This document shows positions 24,065 through 33,021 of a DNA stretch of 64,000 bases, piece after piece. Numbering within the stretch: position 1 is the first letter of the stretch; each line of letters opens with the position of its first letter. The notes below the pieces were generated by a model that worked only from the letters and a program-made list of their open reading frames with translations, made no database searches and was not told where the DNA came from. The position numbers and the translations under genes were made by a program. Origin of the DNA: DASVRA01 sp036388855 (GTDB lineage Bacteria; Pseudomonadota; Alphaproteobacteria; Caulobacterales; Caulobacteraceae); assembly GCA_036388855.1 (NCBI GenBank), contig DASVRA010000035.1, forward strand, positions 62,001-126,000, read 5' to 3'.

Positions 24065-25366
24065 GTGCGGGTCGCCATGATCGGCACGGGCTATGTGGGC
24101 CTGGTCTCCGGCGCCTGCTTCGCCGACTTCGGCCATACCGTGACGTGCATCGACAAGGACGCCTCGAAGATCGAGCGCCTGCTGCGCGGTGAGATGCCGA
24201 TCTTCGAGCCGGGGCTGGAGGAACTGGTCGAGCGTAATGTCGCCGAGCGCCGGCTGTTCTTTACGACTGAACCATCGGAAGCCATCGGCAAGGCCGACGC
24301 GGTGTTCATCGCAGTCGGCACGCCTTCGCGGAGAGGCGACGGCCACGCCGACCTCTCTTACGTGCATACGGCGGCAGGCGAGATCGCCGAGCTGATGAAT
24401 GGCTTCACCGTCGTAGTGACCAAATCCACCGTGCCGGTTGGCACTGGCGACGAGGTGGAGGCGATTATCCGCGAGCGCCGGTCCGACGGCGACTTCGCGG
24501 TGGTTTCCAATCCGGAGTTCCTGCGCGAAGGGGCGGCGATCAACGACTTCAAGCGCCCGGACCGCGTCGTCGTGGGAACCGAGGACGAGCGGGCGCGGGA
24601 GGTGATGGCCGAACTCTACCGGCCGCTGAACCTCAATGAGACGCCGATCCTGTTCACCGACCGGCGCACCTCGGAGCTGACCAAATACGCGGCCAACGCC
24701 TTCCTGGCCCTGAAGATCACCTTCATCAACGAGGTCGCGGACCTGTGCGAGGCCGTGGGCGCCGACGTGCAGCAGGTCGCGCGCGGCATCGGGCTGGACA
24801 ACCGCATCGGCGGCAAGTTCCTCCACGCCGGCCCCGGCTACGGCGGCTCGTGCTTCCCGAAGGACACCGTGGCCCTGGCCAAGACCGCCCAGGACGCCGG
24901 CGCACCGGTGCGGCTGGTGGAAACCACGGTCGAGATCAATGATGCGCGCAAAAAGGCGATGGCCGCCAAGGTGGCGCAGGCGCTGGGCGGCGACCTCTCG
25001 GGCAAGTGCATCGGCGTGCTGGGCCTGACCTTCAAGCCGAACACCGACGACATGCGCGAGGCGCCGTCGCTCGACGTGATTCCGGCGCTGCAGGCGATGG
25101 GGGCGCGGGTGCAGGCCTTTGACCCACAGGGGCGCGAGGCCGAGGAGCTGCTGCGCGACGTGGCGTTCAAGGCCAACCCCTACGACGTCGCCGAGGACGC
25201 CGACGCAGTGGTGATCCTGACCGAATGGGACCAGTTCCGAGCGCTCGACCTCGACCGCATCAAGCTCCTGATGCGCCAGCCGGTGCTGATCGACCTGCGC
25301 AACATCTACCGCCCCGCCGAAGCCCGTGCGCGCGGCTTCCGCTACTCCAGCGTGGGCCGACGCTAG
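24065..25366 (+). CDS. ugd: UDP-glucose 6-dehydrogenase
   Basis: Oxidises UDP-glucose to UDP-glucuronate with NAD for polysaccharide or lipid A sugars. The 433-residue protein starts at GTG 24065 with MRVAMIGTGYVGLVSGACFADFGH (Rossmann fold), followed by KSTVPVGTG, NPEFLREG, the helix ELTKYAANAFLALKITFINE, the catalytic cysteine in GPGYGGSCFPKD, and the C-terminal UDP-binding domain with LGLTFKPNTDDMREAPS. It starts 3 bases after the mutase stop. Its TAG is one base from the stop of the convergent DUF1203 gene. Confidence 0.96.
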   Translation: MRVAMIGTGYVGLVSGACFADFGHTVTCIDKDASKIERLLRGEMPIFEPGLEELVERNVAERRLFFTTEPSEAIGKADAVFIAVGTPSRRGDGHADLSYVHTAAGEIAELMNGFTVVVTKSTVPVGTGDEVEAIIRERRSDGDFAVVSNPEFLREGAAINDFKRPDRVVVGTEDERAREVMAELYRPLNLNETPILFTDRRTSELTKYAANAFLALKITFINEVADLCEAVGADVQQVARGIGLDNRIGGKFLHAGPGYGGSCFPKDTVALAKTAQDAGAPVRLVETTVEINDARKKAMAAKVAQALGGDLSGKCIGVLGLTFKPNTDDMREAPSLDVIPALQAMGARVQAFDPQGREAEELLRDVAFKANPYDVAEDADAVVILTEWDQFRALDLDRIKLLMRQPVLIDLRNIYRPAEARARGFRYSSVGRR

Positions 25367-25367
25367 G

Positions 25368-25835
25368 TCAGACCCGCACCGCGCGGGCGGCGAAGCAGCC
25401 CCGGCGGGCGTAGTGCAGGTGGACCTCAGCGACGGATGGCCGCGCAAGCCAGTCCTCCAGCAAGGCGGCGAGCCCGGAGCCCTCGACCAACTCTCCCTCC
25501 ACCATCATCCCCGTATGGTCGTAGCCACGCGCCGAAACCGTGCGGCGCAGGATGGCTGGCGGCACGGCGCCCGTCTGGTCGAACCGGCGTGAGGCGTTTT
25601 CGCGCACGAAAATGGGCCCGCTCTGGCGATAGGGCGTGTGCGCTGGCTGGTGCTCATGGCTCAGCAGCAGCACCGTCTCACCGGGTTTGGCGTCCTCGAG
25701 CGTGACGCGGCAGGGCGCGGCGTTCGGCGCGTCCACGCAAACCCGTTTAATACCTTGCGCGGCAAGCGTCTCGTCGCTGGCGCCGAACAGCGGGGTGAAG
25801 GGCTCGGGATCGAGTCCCAGGATGCGAAAGGACAT
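25368..25835 (-). CDS. DUF1203 family protein
   Basis: A 155-residue cytosolic protein of unknown function. The family pattern is clear: N-terminal FRILGLDPEPFTPLF, then CRVTLEDAKPGETVLLLSHEHQPAHTPYRQSGPIFVRE in the middle (about residues 42-79) and RGYDHTGMMVEGE and YARRGCFAARAVRV at the C-terminus. No catalytic residues are known for the family. It is convergent with ugd and lies 72 bases downstream of a proline-rich membrane protein gene on the same strand. Confidence 0.85.
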   Translation of the reverse strand: MSFRILGLDPEPFTPLFGASDETLAAQGIKRVCVDAPNAAPCRVTLEDAKPGETVLLLSHEHQPAHTPYRQSGPIFVRENASRRFDQTGAVPPAILRRTVSARGYDHTGMMVEGELVEGSGLAALLEDWLARPSVAEVHLHYARRGCFAARAVRV

Positions 25836-25907
25836 GGCGTCGGCTCCGTGGATGCGGCCCCAAGGTCCGTCATCCGCGGCCGGTGATCGACCCGCTTCTT
25901 GCGCAGC

Positions 25908-26324
25908 CTAGAACGGCGGCAGCTCTTCCTCGGCGGGAGGCGGCGTCGCAGCGGGGGCCGGCGGAGGCGGCGGCGCGACCGGGGCGGGCTGGGGCTCGAG
26001 CAGTGGCGCGGGGGGCGGCGGGGTCGGCTCGCGCTTGGGCGGCTTGGGACGCTCCGGCGGCGCGTCGTCGACTTCGGCGGCGGCGTCGGAGGCCGCGGCG
26101 TCGGAGGCCGCGGCCGCATCGCTGTCGGCGGCTTCGCCCACGGCGGTGGCGTCCTCGGCGGTCAGCACCGCCTGGGGCCCGGCGGGATCGTCGGCGGGCG
26201 CGGGCGTGGGGCCGAGCGCGCGCGGGCGGCGCGGGTCGCCCACGCCCATCGCGAAACCGGCGAGGGCGAACAGCGACAGCGCCAGCAGCACCCGGCGCTT
26301 CACCTTGTCGGAGTAGGGCTCCAT
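25908..26324 (-). CDS. Proline/alanine-rich membrane-anchored hypothetical protein
   Basis: A 138-residue protein that I do not recognise. The N-terminus is basic then hydrophobic (VKRRVLLALSLFALAGFAMGVG, about residues 7-28), giving an uncleaved signal anchor. The rest is periplasmic and low-complexity, first acidic and Ala-rich (repeats of SDAAA at 68-85) and then Pro-rich to the C-terminus (PPPPPAPAATPPPAEEELPPF). The composition suggests a spacer that spans the periplasm. Low complexity makes the frame uncertain, but the opposite-strand frames lack such an anchor. Confidence 0.6.
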   Translation of the reverse strand: MEPYSDKVKRRVLLALSLFALAGFAMGVGDPRRPRALGPTPAPADDPAGPQAVLTAEDATAVGEAADSDAAAASDAAASDAAAEVDDAPPERPKPPKREPTPPPPAPLLEPQPAPVAPPPPPAPAATPPPAEEELPPF

Positions 26325-26366
26325 GAGCGGGAGCCTAACTCCGCGCGCGCGGAAGCGGAAGCGGCC

Positions 26367-27656
26367 TCATCGCAGTTCGCGCGGCAAGGTCGGCTCGGCG
26401 ATCAGCCGCTCGAACGCCTTCCAGCGGGCGGCGGCGGAGGGGCCGGCGCGCTCGACATAGGCCCGCACCGCGTCCTGGCCGAGGCCATAGTTGATCACGT
26501 AGCTGCGGTACTGGTCGGTGAAGGCGATCAGCTGCTCGGCGCGCTTGCGGCTGACGAGCTGGTACTTCTGGATCAGCCGGATCGCGGTTTCCTTGTCGAT
26601 CCTGCCGTCGAGATAGTCGGCGGAGATCGTCGCCCGTGCGTTGGCGAGTTCGAACATCGCCTCGCGCAGCCGCGAATTGGCCTCCGCCGTGCCGGGGTCG
26701 AGGCCGGCGAGCGGGTAGAGGGTCCTGGCCTCGAAGGCGGTGCGCTCGGCGCCCGGGAAGGCGAGGTCGATGCCGTAGTTGCCGGTCCCTTCGGAGATGA
26801 AGGACGTGGGGCTGAACAGCGGCTGCACCGAGTATTCACGCCAGCCGCGGCCCTTCAGCATCCGCTCCTCGCCGAGGAGGTTGCGGACGTGGTGGCCGGG
26901 GTAGCCCTCGTGGCAGCCGAGGTCGACGGCGCGGTCGATGAAGATCGGCAGGTCGGTGTTGATCTGGATCAGGCTGACGTTGGCGCCCTTGTACCAGTTG
27001 TAGCCGGACCAGCTCTTGTTGGTGACGAACTCCAGGTCGAACCGCTCGTCCTTGGGCAGGGCGATGTGGGCGGCGGTGCGGCGGCGGCACTCGGCGATGG
27101 CGGCGCGCATCACCGGCTCCAGCCGGTCCTTGGGGATGACGTAGCGCATCTTGAATGCGTCCACCCGCTCGGCCAGCGGGCCGGAGCCGGGCACGATCGC
27201 CTCGATGCGAGCAAGGATCGGATCGTAGGCGGAGAGCGGCTTGAGCTCCGGCCGCCAGCCTAGCATCGCCTCGGCCTCGTCGCGGAACGGCAGGCGCTTG
27301 CCTTCACGAAGGTCAAGCCGCACCCGCGCCGCCTTCAGGTCGGCCAGCATCGCCTCGCGCCGCCGACGCTCCATGGGGTCTAGGGCCTTGGCGGGGACGG
27401 CGGAGATGCGCCGGCTGAGCGTCTCGACGTCGGCGCGCACGGCCGGGATTTGTCGCCCCCGCGCCTTCGCCCGCGCCTGCCACTCGGGCGGGCCGGTGTA
27501 GGCGTCGATGTAGCCCTCGTCGTGCTCGCCGACCTCCAGCAGCAGGGTGACGTAGTCGGGCGCCAGTACGTCGAGCGGCGAGGCGGCCGCGGCGGCCGCG
27601 GCGGGGAGGGTCTGGAGGCCCATGGCGACGGCGAGGGCGGCGAGCAGTTTCAGCAT
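26367..27656 (-). CDS. Secreted DUF885-family metallopeptidase-like protein
   Basis: A 429-residue exported protein with signal peptide (LKLLAALAVAMGLQTLPAAAAAAA). The DUF885 signature CHEGYPGHH at about residues 252-260 provides the HE...H zinc ligands of the related M3-like peptidases, and EGTGNYG (about 297) holds a further probable glutamate ligand. Upstream, WSGYNWYKGANVSLIQINTDLP matches the substrate-side strand of the family. A peptidase or carboxypeptidase role is expected, but substrates of this family are largely unknown. It stands alone, divergent from the malic enzyme gene by 79 bases. Confidence 0.82.
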   Translation of the reverse strand: MLKLLAALAVAMGLQTLPAAAAAAASPLDVLAPDYVTLLLEVGEHDEGYIDAYTGPPEWQARAKARGRQIPAVRADVETLSRRISAVPAKALDPMERRRREAMLADLKAARVRLDLREGKRLPFRDEAEAMLGWRPELKPLSAYDPILARIEAIVPGSGPLAERVDAFKMRYVIPKDRLEPVMRAAIAECRRRTAAHIALPKDERFDLEFVTNKSWSGYNWYKGANVSLIQINTDLPIFIDRAVDLGCHEGYPGHHVRNLLGEERMLKGRGWREYSVQPLFSPTSFISEGTGNYGIDLAFPGAERTAFEARTLYPLAGLDPGTAEANSRLREAMFELANARATISADYLDGRIDKETAIRLIQKYQLVSRKRAEQLIAFTDQYRSYVINYGLGQDAVRAYVERAGPSAAARWKAFERLIAEPTLPRELR

Positions 27657-27735
27657 GCCGCGAGGTTAGGCCGCGGCAGGTTGTCGCGTAAAGGCGCGGT
27701 GGCTATGGGTGGCGCGCTCCAGCCGACGAGGCGCC

Positions 27736-30024
27736 ATGCCCCCGCTCGAACGCCAGACCTTCTCCGACGAGGAGGCGCTCGCCTTCCACCGCTCGCCCAC
27801 GCCCGGCAAGATCGCGGTGCGCGCGACCAAGCCGATGGCCACCCAGCGAGACCTTTCCCTCGCCTATTCGCCGGGCGTGGCCGTGCCGGTGCTGGCGATC
27901 GCGGAGGATATCGACAGCGCCTACGACTACACCTCGAAGGGCAACATGGTCGCGGTGATCTCCAACGGCACCGCGATCCTGGGTCTGGGCGACCTGGGCG
28001 CCATGGCGGCCAAGCCGGTGATGGAAGGCAAGGCGGTGCTGTTCAAGCGCTTCGCCGACATCGACTCCATCGACATCGAGGTGGACTCCAAGGACGCCGA
28101 CGAAATCGTCACCGTGGTCAAGTCGATCGGCGCCAGCTTCGGCGGCGTCAACCTGGAGGACATCAAGAGCCCGGAGTGCTTCATCATCGAGCAGCGGTGC
28201 CAGGAGCTGCTCGACATCCCAGTGTTCCACGACGACCAGCACGGCACGGCGATCATCACCGCCGCGGGCCTGATCAACGCCTGCGAGATCACCGGCCGGC
28301 GGCTGGAGGACGTGAAGGTGGTGCTGAACGGCCCGGGGGCGGCGGGGATCGCCACGCTCGAGCTGATCAAGGCCATGGGCGTGCGCCACGAGAACGTCGT
28401 AGCGGTGGACCGCAAGGGCGTTCTGTATCGCGGCCGCGCCGAGGACATGAACCAGTGGAAGTCGGCGCACGCGGTCGACACCGACCGCCGCACTCTGGCC
28501 GAGGCCATGGTCGGCGCCGACGTGGTGATCGGGCTCTCGGTGAAGGGCGCGATCACGGCGGAAATGGTGGCGTCCATGGCGCCCAACCCGCTGATCTTCG
28601 CCATGGCCAACCCGGACCCGGAGATCACGCCCGAGGAGGTCGAGCGGGTGCGGTCGGACGCCATCGTCGCCACCGGCCGCTCGGACTATCCGAACCAGGT
28701 CAACAACGTGCTGGGCTTCCCCTACATCTTCCGGGGCGCGCTCGACGTGCGCGCCCGGCGGGTGAACCACGAGATGAAGATCGCCGCCGCCCGGGCGCTG
28801 GCCGAGCTGGCGCGCGAGGACGTGCCCGACGAAGTCGCCGCCGCCTACCACGGCCGCCGGCTGAAATTCGGGCCGCAGTACATCATCCCCACGCCCTTCG
28901 ACCCGCGCCTGATCTGGTACGTCCCGCCCTTCGTCGCCCAGGCGGCGATGGACACCGGCGTGGCGCGCCGCCCGATCGAGGACATGGACGCCTACCGCGC
29001 GGCGCTGGCGCGGCGGCTCGACCCTACCGCCGCCTTTTTGCAGAAGATTTCGGGCGCGGTTCAGGGCCGCTCGAAAAAAACGATCGTCTTCGCCGAGGGC
29101 GAGGAGCCGTCGGTGATCCGCGCCGCCGCCGCCTTCGAGGCGCAGAACCTCGGCCACGCCATCCTCGTGGGCCGCGAGGACCTGGTCGAGGACAACGCCC
29201 GCAGCGTCGGCGTTGACCTCTCCGAGACTGGGATCGAAATCGTCAACGCCCGGCTGTCGGACCACAACGCCGACTACGTGGATTACCTCTACGCTCGGCT
29301 GCAGCGGCAGGGTCATCTGCTGCGCGACGTCCAGCGGCTGATCAACCAGGACCGCAATGCCTTCGCCGCCGCCATGGTCGCCGCCGGCCACGCCGACGGC
29401 CTGGTGACCGGGACCACCCGCGCCTACGATCAGGTGCTGGGCGAGGTCACCCGGGTGATCGACCCGGCGCCCGGCGGCCACGTGATCGGCATGAGCGTGC
29501 TGCTGTCGAGTGACCGGGTGGTGTTCGTCGCCGACACCGCCGTCACGGAGCTGCCGGAACCCCACGACTTGGTGGATATCGCCTGCACCGCCGCGGGCGC
29601 GGTGCGCAAGCTCGGCTACACCCCTCGTGTGGCCTTCCTCTCCTACTCCGCCTTCGGCAATCCCCCAGGACCCCGTGGCGAGCGGGTGCGCGAGGCGATC
29701 CGGCTGATGGACGCGCGGGGCGACATCGACTTCGAATACGAGGGCGAGATGCCTCCAGACATTGCGCTCGATCCGTGGCTGCGCGCCAACTACCCGTTCA
29801 TGCGGCTGAAGGGGGAGGCCAACCTGCTGGTCATGCCGGCCATCCACTCCGCCTCGATCGCCACCAAGCTGGTGCAGTCGCTGGGCGGGGCCACGGTGCT
29901 CGGCCCGCTGCTGCTGGGCCTGCAGAAGCCGGTGCAAATCTGCCGGCTATCGGCGTCGGTGTCGGAGATCCTGAACATGGCGATGCTCGCCGCCTACGAG
30001 CGGCCGCTGGCGGTCAAGCCCTAG
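27736..30024 (+). CDS. maeB: NADP-dependent malic enzyme with C-terminal PTA-like domain
   Basis: Decarboxylates malate to pyruvate with NADP. The 762-residue protein has the catalytic half at about residues 1-430 (LSLAYSPGVAVPVLAI, SKGNMVAVISNGTAILGLGDLG, IPVFHDDQHGTAII, and NGPGAAGIATLEL for NADP) and a phosphotransacetylase-like half at about 440-762 (KTIVFAEGEEPSVIRAA, ADGLVTGTTRAYDQV, AIHSASIATKLVQSLGGATVLGP), which in MaeB proteins is regulatory and senses acetyl-CoA. ATG at 27736 begins MPPLERQTF. Its stop overlaps that of the convergent transporter gene on CTAG. Confidence 0.96.
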   Translation: MPPLERQTFSDEEALAFHRSPTPGKIAVRATKPMATQRDLSLAYSPGVAVPVLAIAEDIDSAYDYTSKGNMVAVISNGTAILGLGDLGAMAAKPVMEGKAVLFKRFADIDSIDIEVDSKDADEIVTVVKSIGASFGGVNLEDIKSPECFIIEQRCQELLDIPVFHDDQHGTAIITAAGLINACEITGRRLEDVKVVLNGPGAAGIATLELIKAMGVRHENVVAVDRKGVLYRGRAEDMNQWKSAHAVDTDRRTLAEAMVGADVVIGLSVKGAITAEMVASMAPNPLIFAMANPDPEITPEEVERVRSDAIVATGRSDYPNQVNNVLGFPYIFRGALDVRARRVNHEMKIAAARALAELAREDVPDEVAAAYHGRRLKFGPQYIIPTPFDPRLIWYVPPFVAQAAMDTGVARRPIEDMDAYRAALARRLDPTAAFLQKISGAVQGRSKKTIVFAEGEEPSVIRAAAAFEAQNLGHAILVGREDLVEDNARSVGVDLSETGIEIVNARLSDHNADYVDYLYARLQRQGHLLRDVQRLINQDRNAFAAAMVAAGHADGLVTGTTRAYDQVLGEVTRVIDPAPGGHVIGMSVLLSSDRVVFVADTAVTELPEPHDLVDIACTAAGAVRKLGYTPRVAFLSYSAFGNPPGPRGERVREAIRLMDARGDIDFEYEGEMPPDIALDPWLRANYPFMRLKGEANLLVMPAIHSASIATKLVQSLGGATVLGPLLLGLQKPVQICRLSASVSEILNMAMLAAYERPLAVKP

Positions 30025-31403
30025 GCGGGCGCGGCCGCCTCCCGGCGCCGTTGCAGCGCCAGCAGCAGGACGCAGAGCAGCAGCGCCGGTATGCCGACCG
30101 CTCCGGCGCCAAGAAAGAACAGGGCGTAGCCCTCCATCAGGGTGCGGCCTTGCGACAGCTGCTCCACCACCGCGCCGGAGAAGCCTTTCAGTATCTTGCC
30201 GACCCAGGTGTAGGTCGAGCTGAGCAGCGCGTATTGAGTGGCGGTGTAGCCGAGGCTGGTCAGGCTCGACATGTAAGTGACCAGCAGCACCCCGGCCGCG
30301 CCCACGCCGAAGTTGTCGAAGAACATGACCACGGCGAACAGCTCGGGTTTGCCGCCGAAGATCGCCAGCAGGGAGAAGGAGGCGATTGCCAGCCCTTGCA
30401 GGACAGCGCCGGCTATCAGGCCGCGCATGTGGCCAAGGGCTGCGGCGAGGAAGCCGCCGCCGGCAATGCCGGCCAGCGTCCCGGCAAGTCCGGCGGAGAG
30501 GCGCACGCCGCCGACGAAGTCCTTCTGGAAGCCGAGGTCGTGGTAGAAGGGCGTCGCCATCGGTCCCATCACGAACTCGGGCAGGCGGTAGAGGGTGATC
30601 ATCAGCAGCATCACCAGCGCCAAGAGCCCGTAGGTGCGGAAGAAGCTGACGAACGGCCCCACGATGGCGTCGAACAGGCCACGCGGGCTCAATAGCGAGC
30701 GCTTTTCGGCGAAGGCCCGCACGGCGGCGGCCGGTTCCTTGATCAGCAGGGTGGCGGTAATCCCCACCCCCATGAACAGCGCCATCATCACATAGGAGGC
30801 GGGCCAGCCGAGGTGCTGGGCGGCAAACAGGATCAGCGCGTCCGACACCAGTACGGCGATGCGATAGCCGAGTTGGAAGGCGCTGGTGAACAGGCCGAGC
30901 TCCTCGTCGGTGTCCGCCGCCTCGATGCGCAGCGCGTCCACGGCGATGTCCTGCGTGGCCGAGGCGAAGGCCACAACCAAGGCGGCGGCTCCCAGCGCCG
31001 CCAGTCCGCCGTCGGGGCCGATCGCGGCCATGGCGACTAGGCCCGCGCCCAGCACCAGCTGGGTCAGCAAGAGCCAGCCCCGGCGGCGGCCGAGCTTGCC
31101 CAGGATCGGCACGTCCGTCCGGTCGACGACCGGGGACCAGAGGAACTTGAACGAATAGGCGAGGCCGACCCAGGAGATGAAGCCGATCGCCTTGAGCGAG
31201 GTGCCCTCGTCGCGCAGCCAGTAGCCGAGCGTCGCGGCCGTCAGCATGAACGGCAGGCCGGAGGAGAACCCCATCGCCAGCATCAGCGCCACGCGCGGCC
31301 GGCCCATGGCGCGGAACACGTCACCGATCGAATGCCGCTTGGGCGCGCCCGGCGAAGCGGCGGCGACGGTCTTCCCCTTCGCGATCTGGGCGGCGCGGGC
31401 CAT
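30021..31403 (-). CDS. AmpG-family MFS transporter (muropeptide permease-like)
   Basis: A 460-residue inner-membrane protein with about 12-14 hydrophobic segments and the AmpG-type opening RPRVALMLAMGFSSGLPFMLTAATLGYWLRDEG, then AIGFISWVGLAYSFKFLWSPVVDR and the SATQDIAVDALRIEAADTDE block. AmpG imports anhydromuropeptides for peptidoglycan recycling. Several AmpG-type paralogues occur in Caulobacter relatives and not all are proven muropeptide carriers, so the substrate is inferred. It is followed in the same direction, 30 bases upstream of its start, by the 3' end of the hybrid kinase gene. Confidence 0.88.
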   Translation of the reverse strand: MARAAQIAKGKTVAAASPGAPKRHSIGDVFRAMGRPRVALMLAMGFSSGLPFMLTAATLGYWLRDEGTSLKAIGFISWVGLAYSFKFLWSPVVDRTDVPILGKLGRRRGWLLLTQLVLGAGLVAMAAIGPDGGLAALGAAALVVAFASATQDIAVDALRIEAADTDEELGLFTSAFQLGYRIAVLVSDALILFAAQHLGWPASYVMMALFMGVGITATLLIKEPAAAVRAFAEKRSLLSPRGLFDAIVGPFVSFFRTYGLLALVMLLMITLYRLPEFVMGPMATPFYHDLGFQKDFVGGVRLSAGLAGTLAGIAGGGFLAAALGHMRGLIAGAVLQGLAIASFSLLAIFGGKPELFAVVMFFDNFGVGAAGVLLVTYMSSLTSLGYTATQYALLSSTYTWVGKILKGFSGAVVEQLSQGRTLMEGYALFFLGAGAVGIPALLLCVLLLALQRRREAAAPA

Positions 31404-31433
31404 GGCTCCTCCAGGCGGGGGGGGCCCGCCAAA

Positions 31434-32987
31434 TCAGGAGGCGAGCTTGGCCTCCGCCTCCGCGCGCGTAAAGGCGCCGGACGCCACGCGCGAGAGCAGC
31501 GCGGAGAGCGCGGCGGGATCGAGCGGCTTGGTCAGGAAGTCGTCCATGCCGGCCTCAAGGCAGGCGTGGCGGTCCTCCTCGAAGGCGTCGGCGGTCAGGG
31601 CCGCGATCGGGATGGCCACCCCCGCCGCCCGCAAGGCGCGGGTGGCGGCGATGCCGTCCAGCTTCGGCAGGCGCAGGTCCATCAGGATGCAGTCGAAACG
31701 GCCCTCGCGCGCGGCGCGCACCGCCTCCTCGCCGTCGCCTACGACATGGGCTTCGCAGCCCTCGCGCTGCAGCAGCGAGCGCACCAGCAGCGCGTTGATC
31801 GGGTTGTCCTCGGCGACCAGCACCCGCGCCCCAGCGAAGCTCGCCGGCTTGGCCCGCTCGTCGGCGGCCGGGGCGGGCGCGCCGGGGCGGGCGTCGGCCC
31901 CGGTGACCGCCAGCACCCGCGAGACCAGCGACGAGCGGCGCAGCGGCTTGATCAGGTAGCCGTCGAACCCGGCCTTGCGGCAGGACGGGATCAGCGAGCG
32001 CGCCTCGGGCCGCACGAGGACCAGGCACGGCCGATCGGGCAGCGGGCGAAGCGGCTGGCGCGGCTGGCGCAGCGCGGCGTCGATCAGCGCCGGCACGCCG
32101 GTAGGCGCGACGGCGGCGGCCGCGAGGTCGGCGAACAGCAGGGCGCGCGCGCCCGAGGCTTCGAGCTGCGCGCGGGCCGCCTGCCGGACCACATCCGACG
32201 GGGAAACAACCAGGACGGACAAGCCCTTCAGCGGCCGGATGTCCGCAGCCTTCGAGGCGACAGGGAAAGCCGCCTCGAACCAGAAGGCCGCGCCTTCGCC
32301 GGGGCGGCTGTCGACGCCGAGCTCGCCGTCCATCGCCTGCACCAGCCGGTCGACGATCGCGAGGCCGAGGCCGGTGCTGTCGTGGGCGCGCTCGCCCCCC
32401 GCCTCGCCCTGGCCGAAGGGCTCGAACACCCGTTTCAGGTCGGCGGGGACCAGCCCGGGGCCGGTGTCCGCGACGGTGAAGCGCAGCCTGACGGTCGCCG
32501 CCTCCTCGCGCGCAAGCTCCACCGACAGCGTAACCCCGCCAGCCTTGGTGAACTTCACCGCGTTGCCGGCGAGGTTGAACAGGATCTGGCGCAGACGGCC
32601 TTCGTCGGCCGTCACGCGGGGTAGGTTGGCCGGCGCCGACCAGGCGATCTCCAGGCCCTTGGCGTGAGCGCGCGGGCTCATCAGCTCGCAGACGCCCTGA
32701 AGCAGCGCCTCCAGGTCCAGCGGGGCCGGGTGCAGCTCAAGCTTGCCAGCCTCCAGCTTCGCTAGATCGAGCACGTTGTTGACCAGAGCCAGCAGGTGCT
32801 GGCCGCAGTCGCGGATCGCGTCGAGATAGGCCTTCTGGTCCTGGGTCAGCGGCGTGCGCGCCAGCAGGTCGGCCATGCCGAGCACGCCGCCGAGCGGTGT
32901 GCGCAGCTCATGGCTCAACGACGCCAGGAAACGGTCGTGGGCGCCGGTCCCGGCGGCGCCCTCGCGGCTGTCGCCATCCACGAACAT
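31434..32987 (-). CDS. Cytosolic hybrid histidine kinase, ShkA-like
   Basis: A 517-residue soluble kinase with no sensor or membrane domain. Residues 17-85 are the DHp helix pair with phospho-His26 in SHELRTPL. The ATPase domain is about 95-245, with FNLAGNAVKF (N box), ADTGPGLV and STGLGLAIV (G boxes). A first receiver (256-362) has Val-Arg where the phospho-Asp should be, so it is a pseudo-receiver. The second (388-500) has EDN and acceptor Asp437. Pseudo-receiver residues Y344, I346, P348 and R350 (GYLIKPLR) match, as I recall them, the c-di-GMP site of Caulobacter ShkA, and the linker has DER where ShkA has DDR. An ortholog of ShkA feeding a TacA-type phosphorelay is likely. Confidence 0.88.
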   Translation of the reverse strand: MFVDGDSREGAAGTGAHDRFLASLSHELRTPLGGVLGMADLLARTPLTQDQKAYLDAIRDCGQHLLALVNNVLDLAKLEAGKLELHPAPLDLEALLQGVCELMSPRAHAKGLEIAWSAPANLPRVTADEGRLRQILFNLAGNAVKFTKAGGVTLSVELAREEAATVRLRFTVADTGPGLVPADLKRVFEPFGQGEAGGERAHDSTGLGLAIVDRLVQAMDGELGVDSRPGEGAAFWFEAAFPVASKAADIRPLKGLSVLVVSPSDVVRQAARAQLEASGARALLFADLAAAAVAPTGVPALIDAALRQPRQPLRPLPDRPCLVLVRPEARSLIPSCRKAGFDGYLIKPLRRSSLVSRVLAVTGADARPGAPAPAADERAKPASFAGARVLVAEDNPINALLVRSLLQREGCEAHVVGDGEEAVRAAREGRFDCILMDLRLPKLDGIAATRALRAAGVAIPIAALTADAFEEDRHACLEAGMDDFLTKPLDPAALSALLSRVASGAFTRAEAEAKLAS

Positions 32988-33021
32988 GGCCCAGCCTAGG
33001 CTCCGCCGGCTTAACGCCCGG

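Noticed and set aside
23495..25447. 650-residue minus-strand frame over the mutase and ugd genes
   Set aside because: Shadow of the + strand genes. It has histidine- and arginine-rich composition and no domain.
27703..29937. 744-residue minus-strand frame over maeB
   Set aside because: Shadow frame over the malic enzyme, with no recognisable motif.
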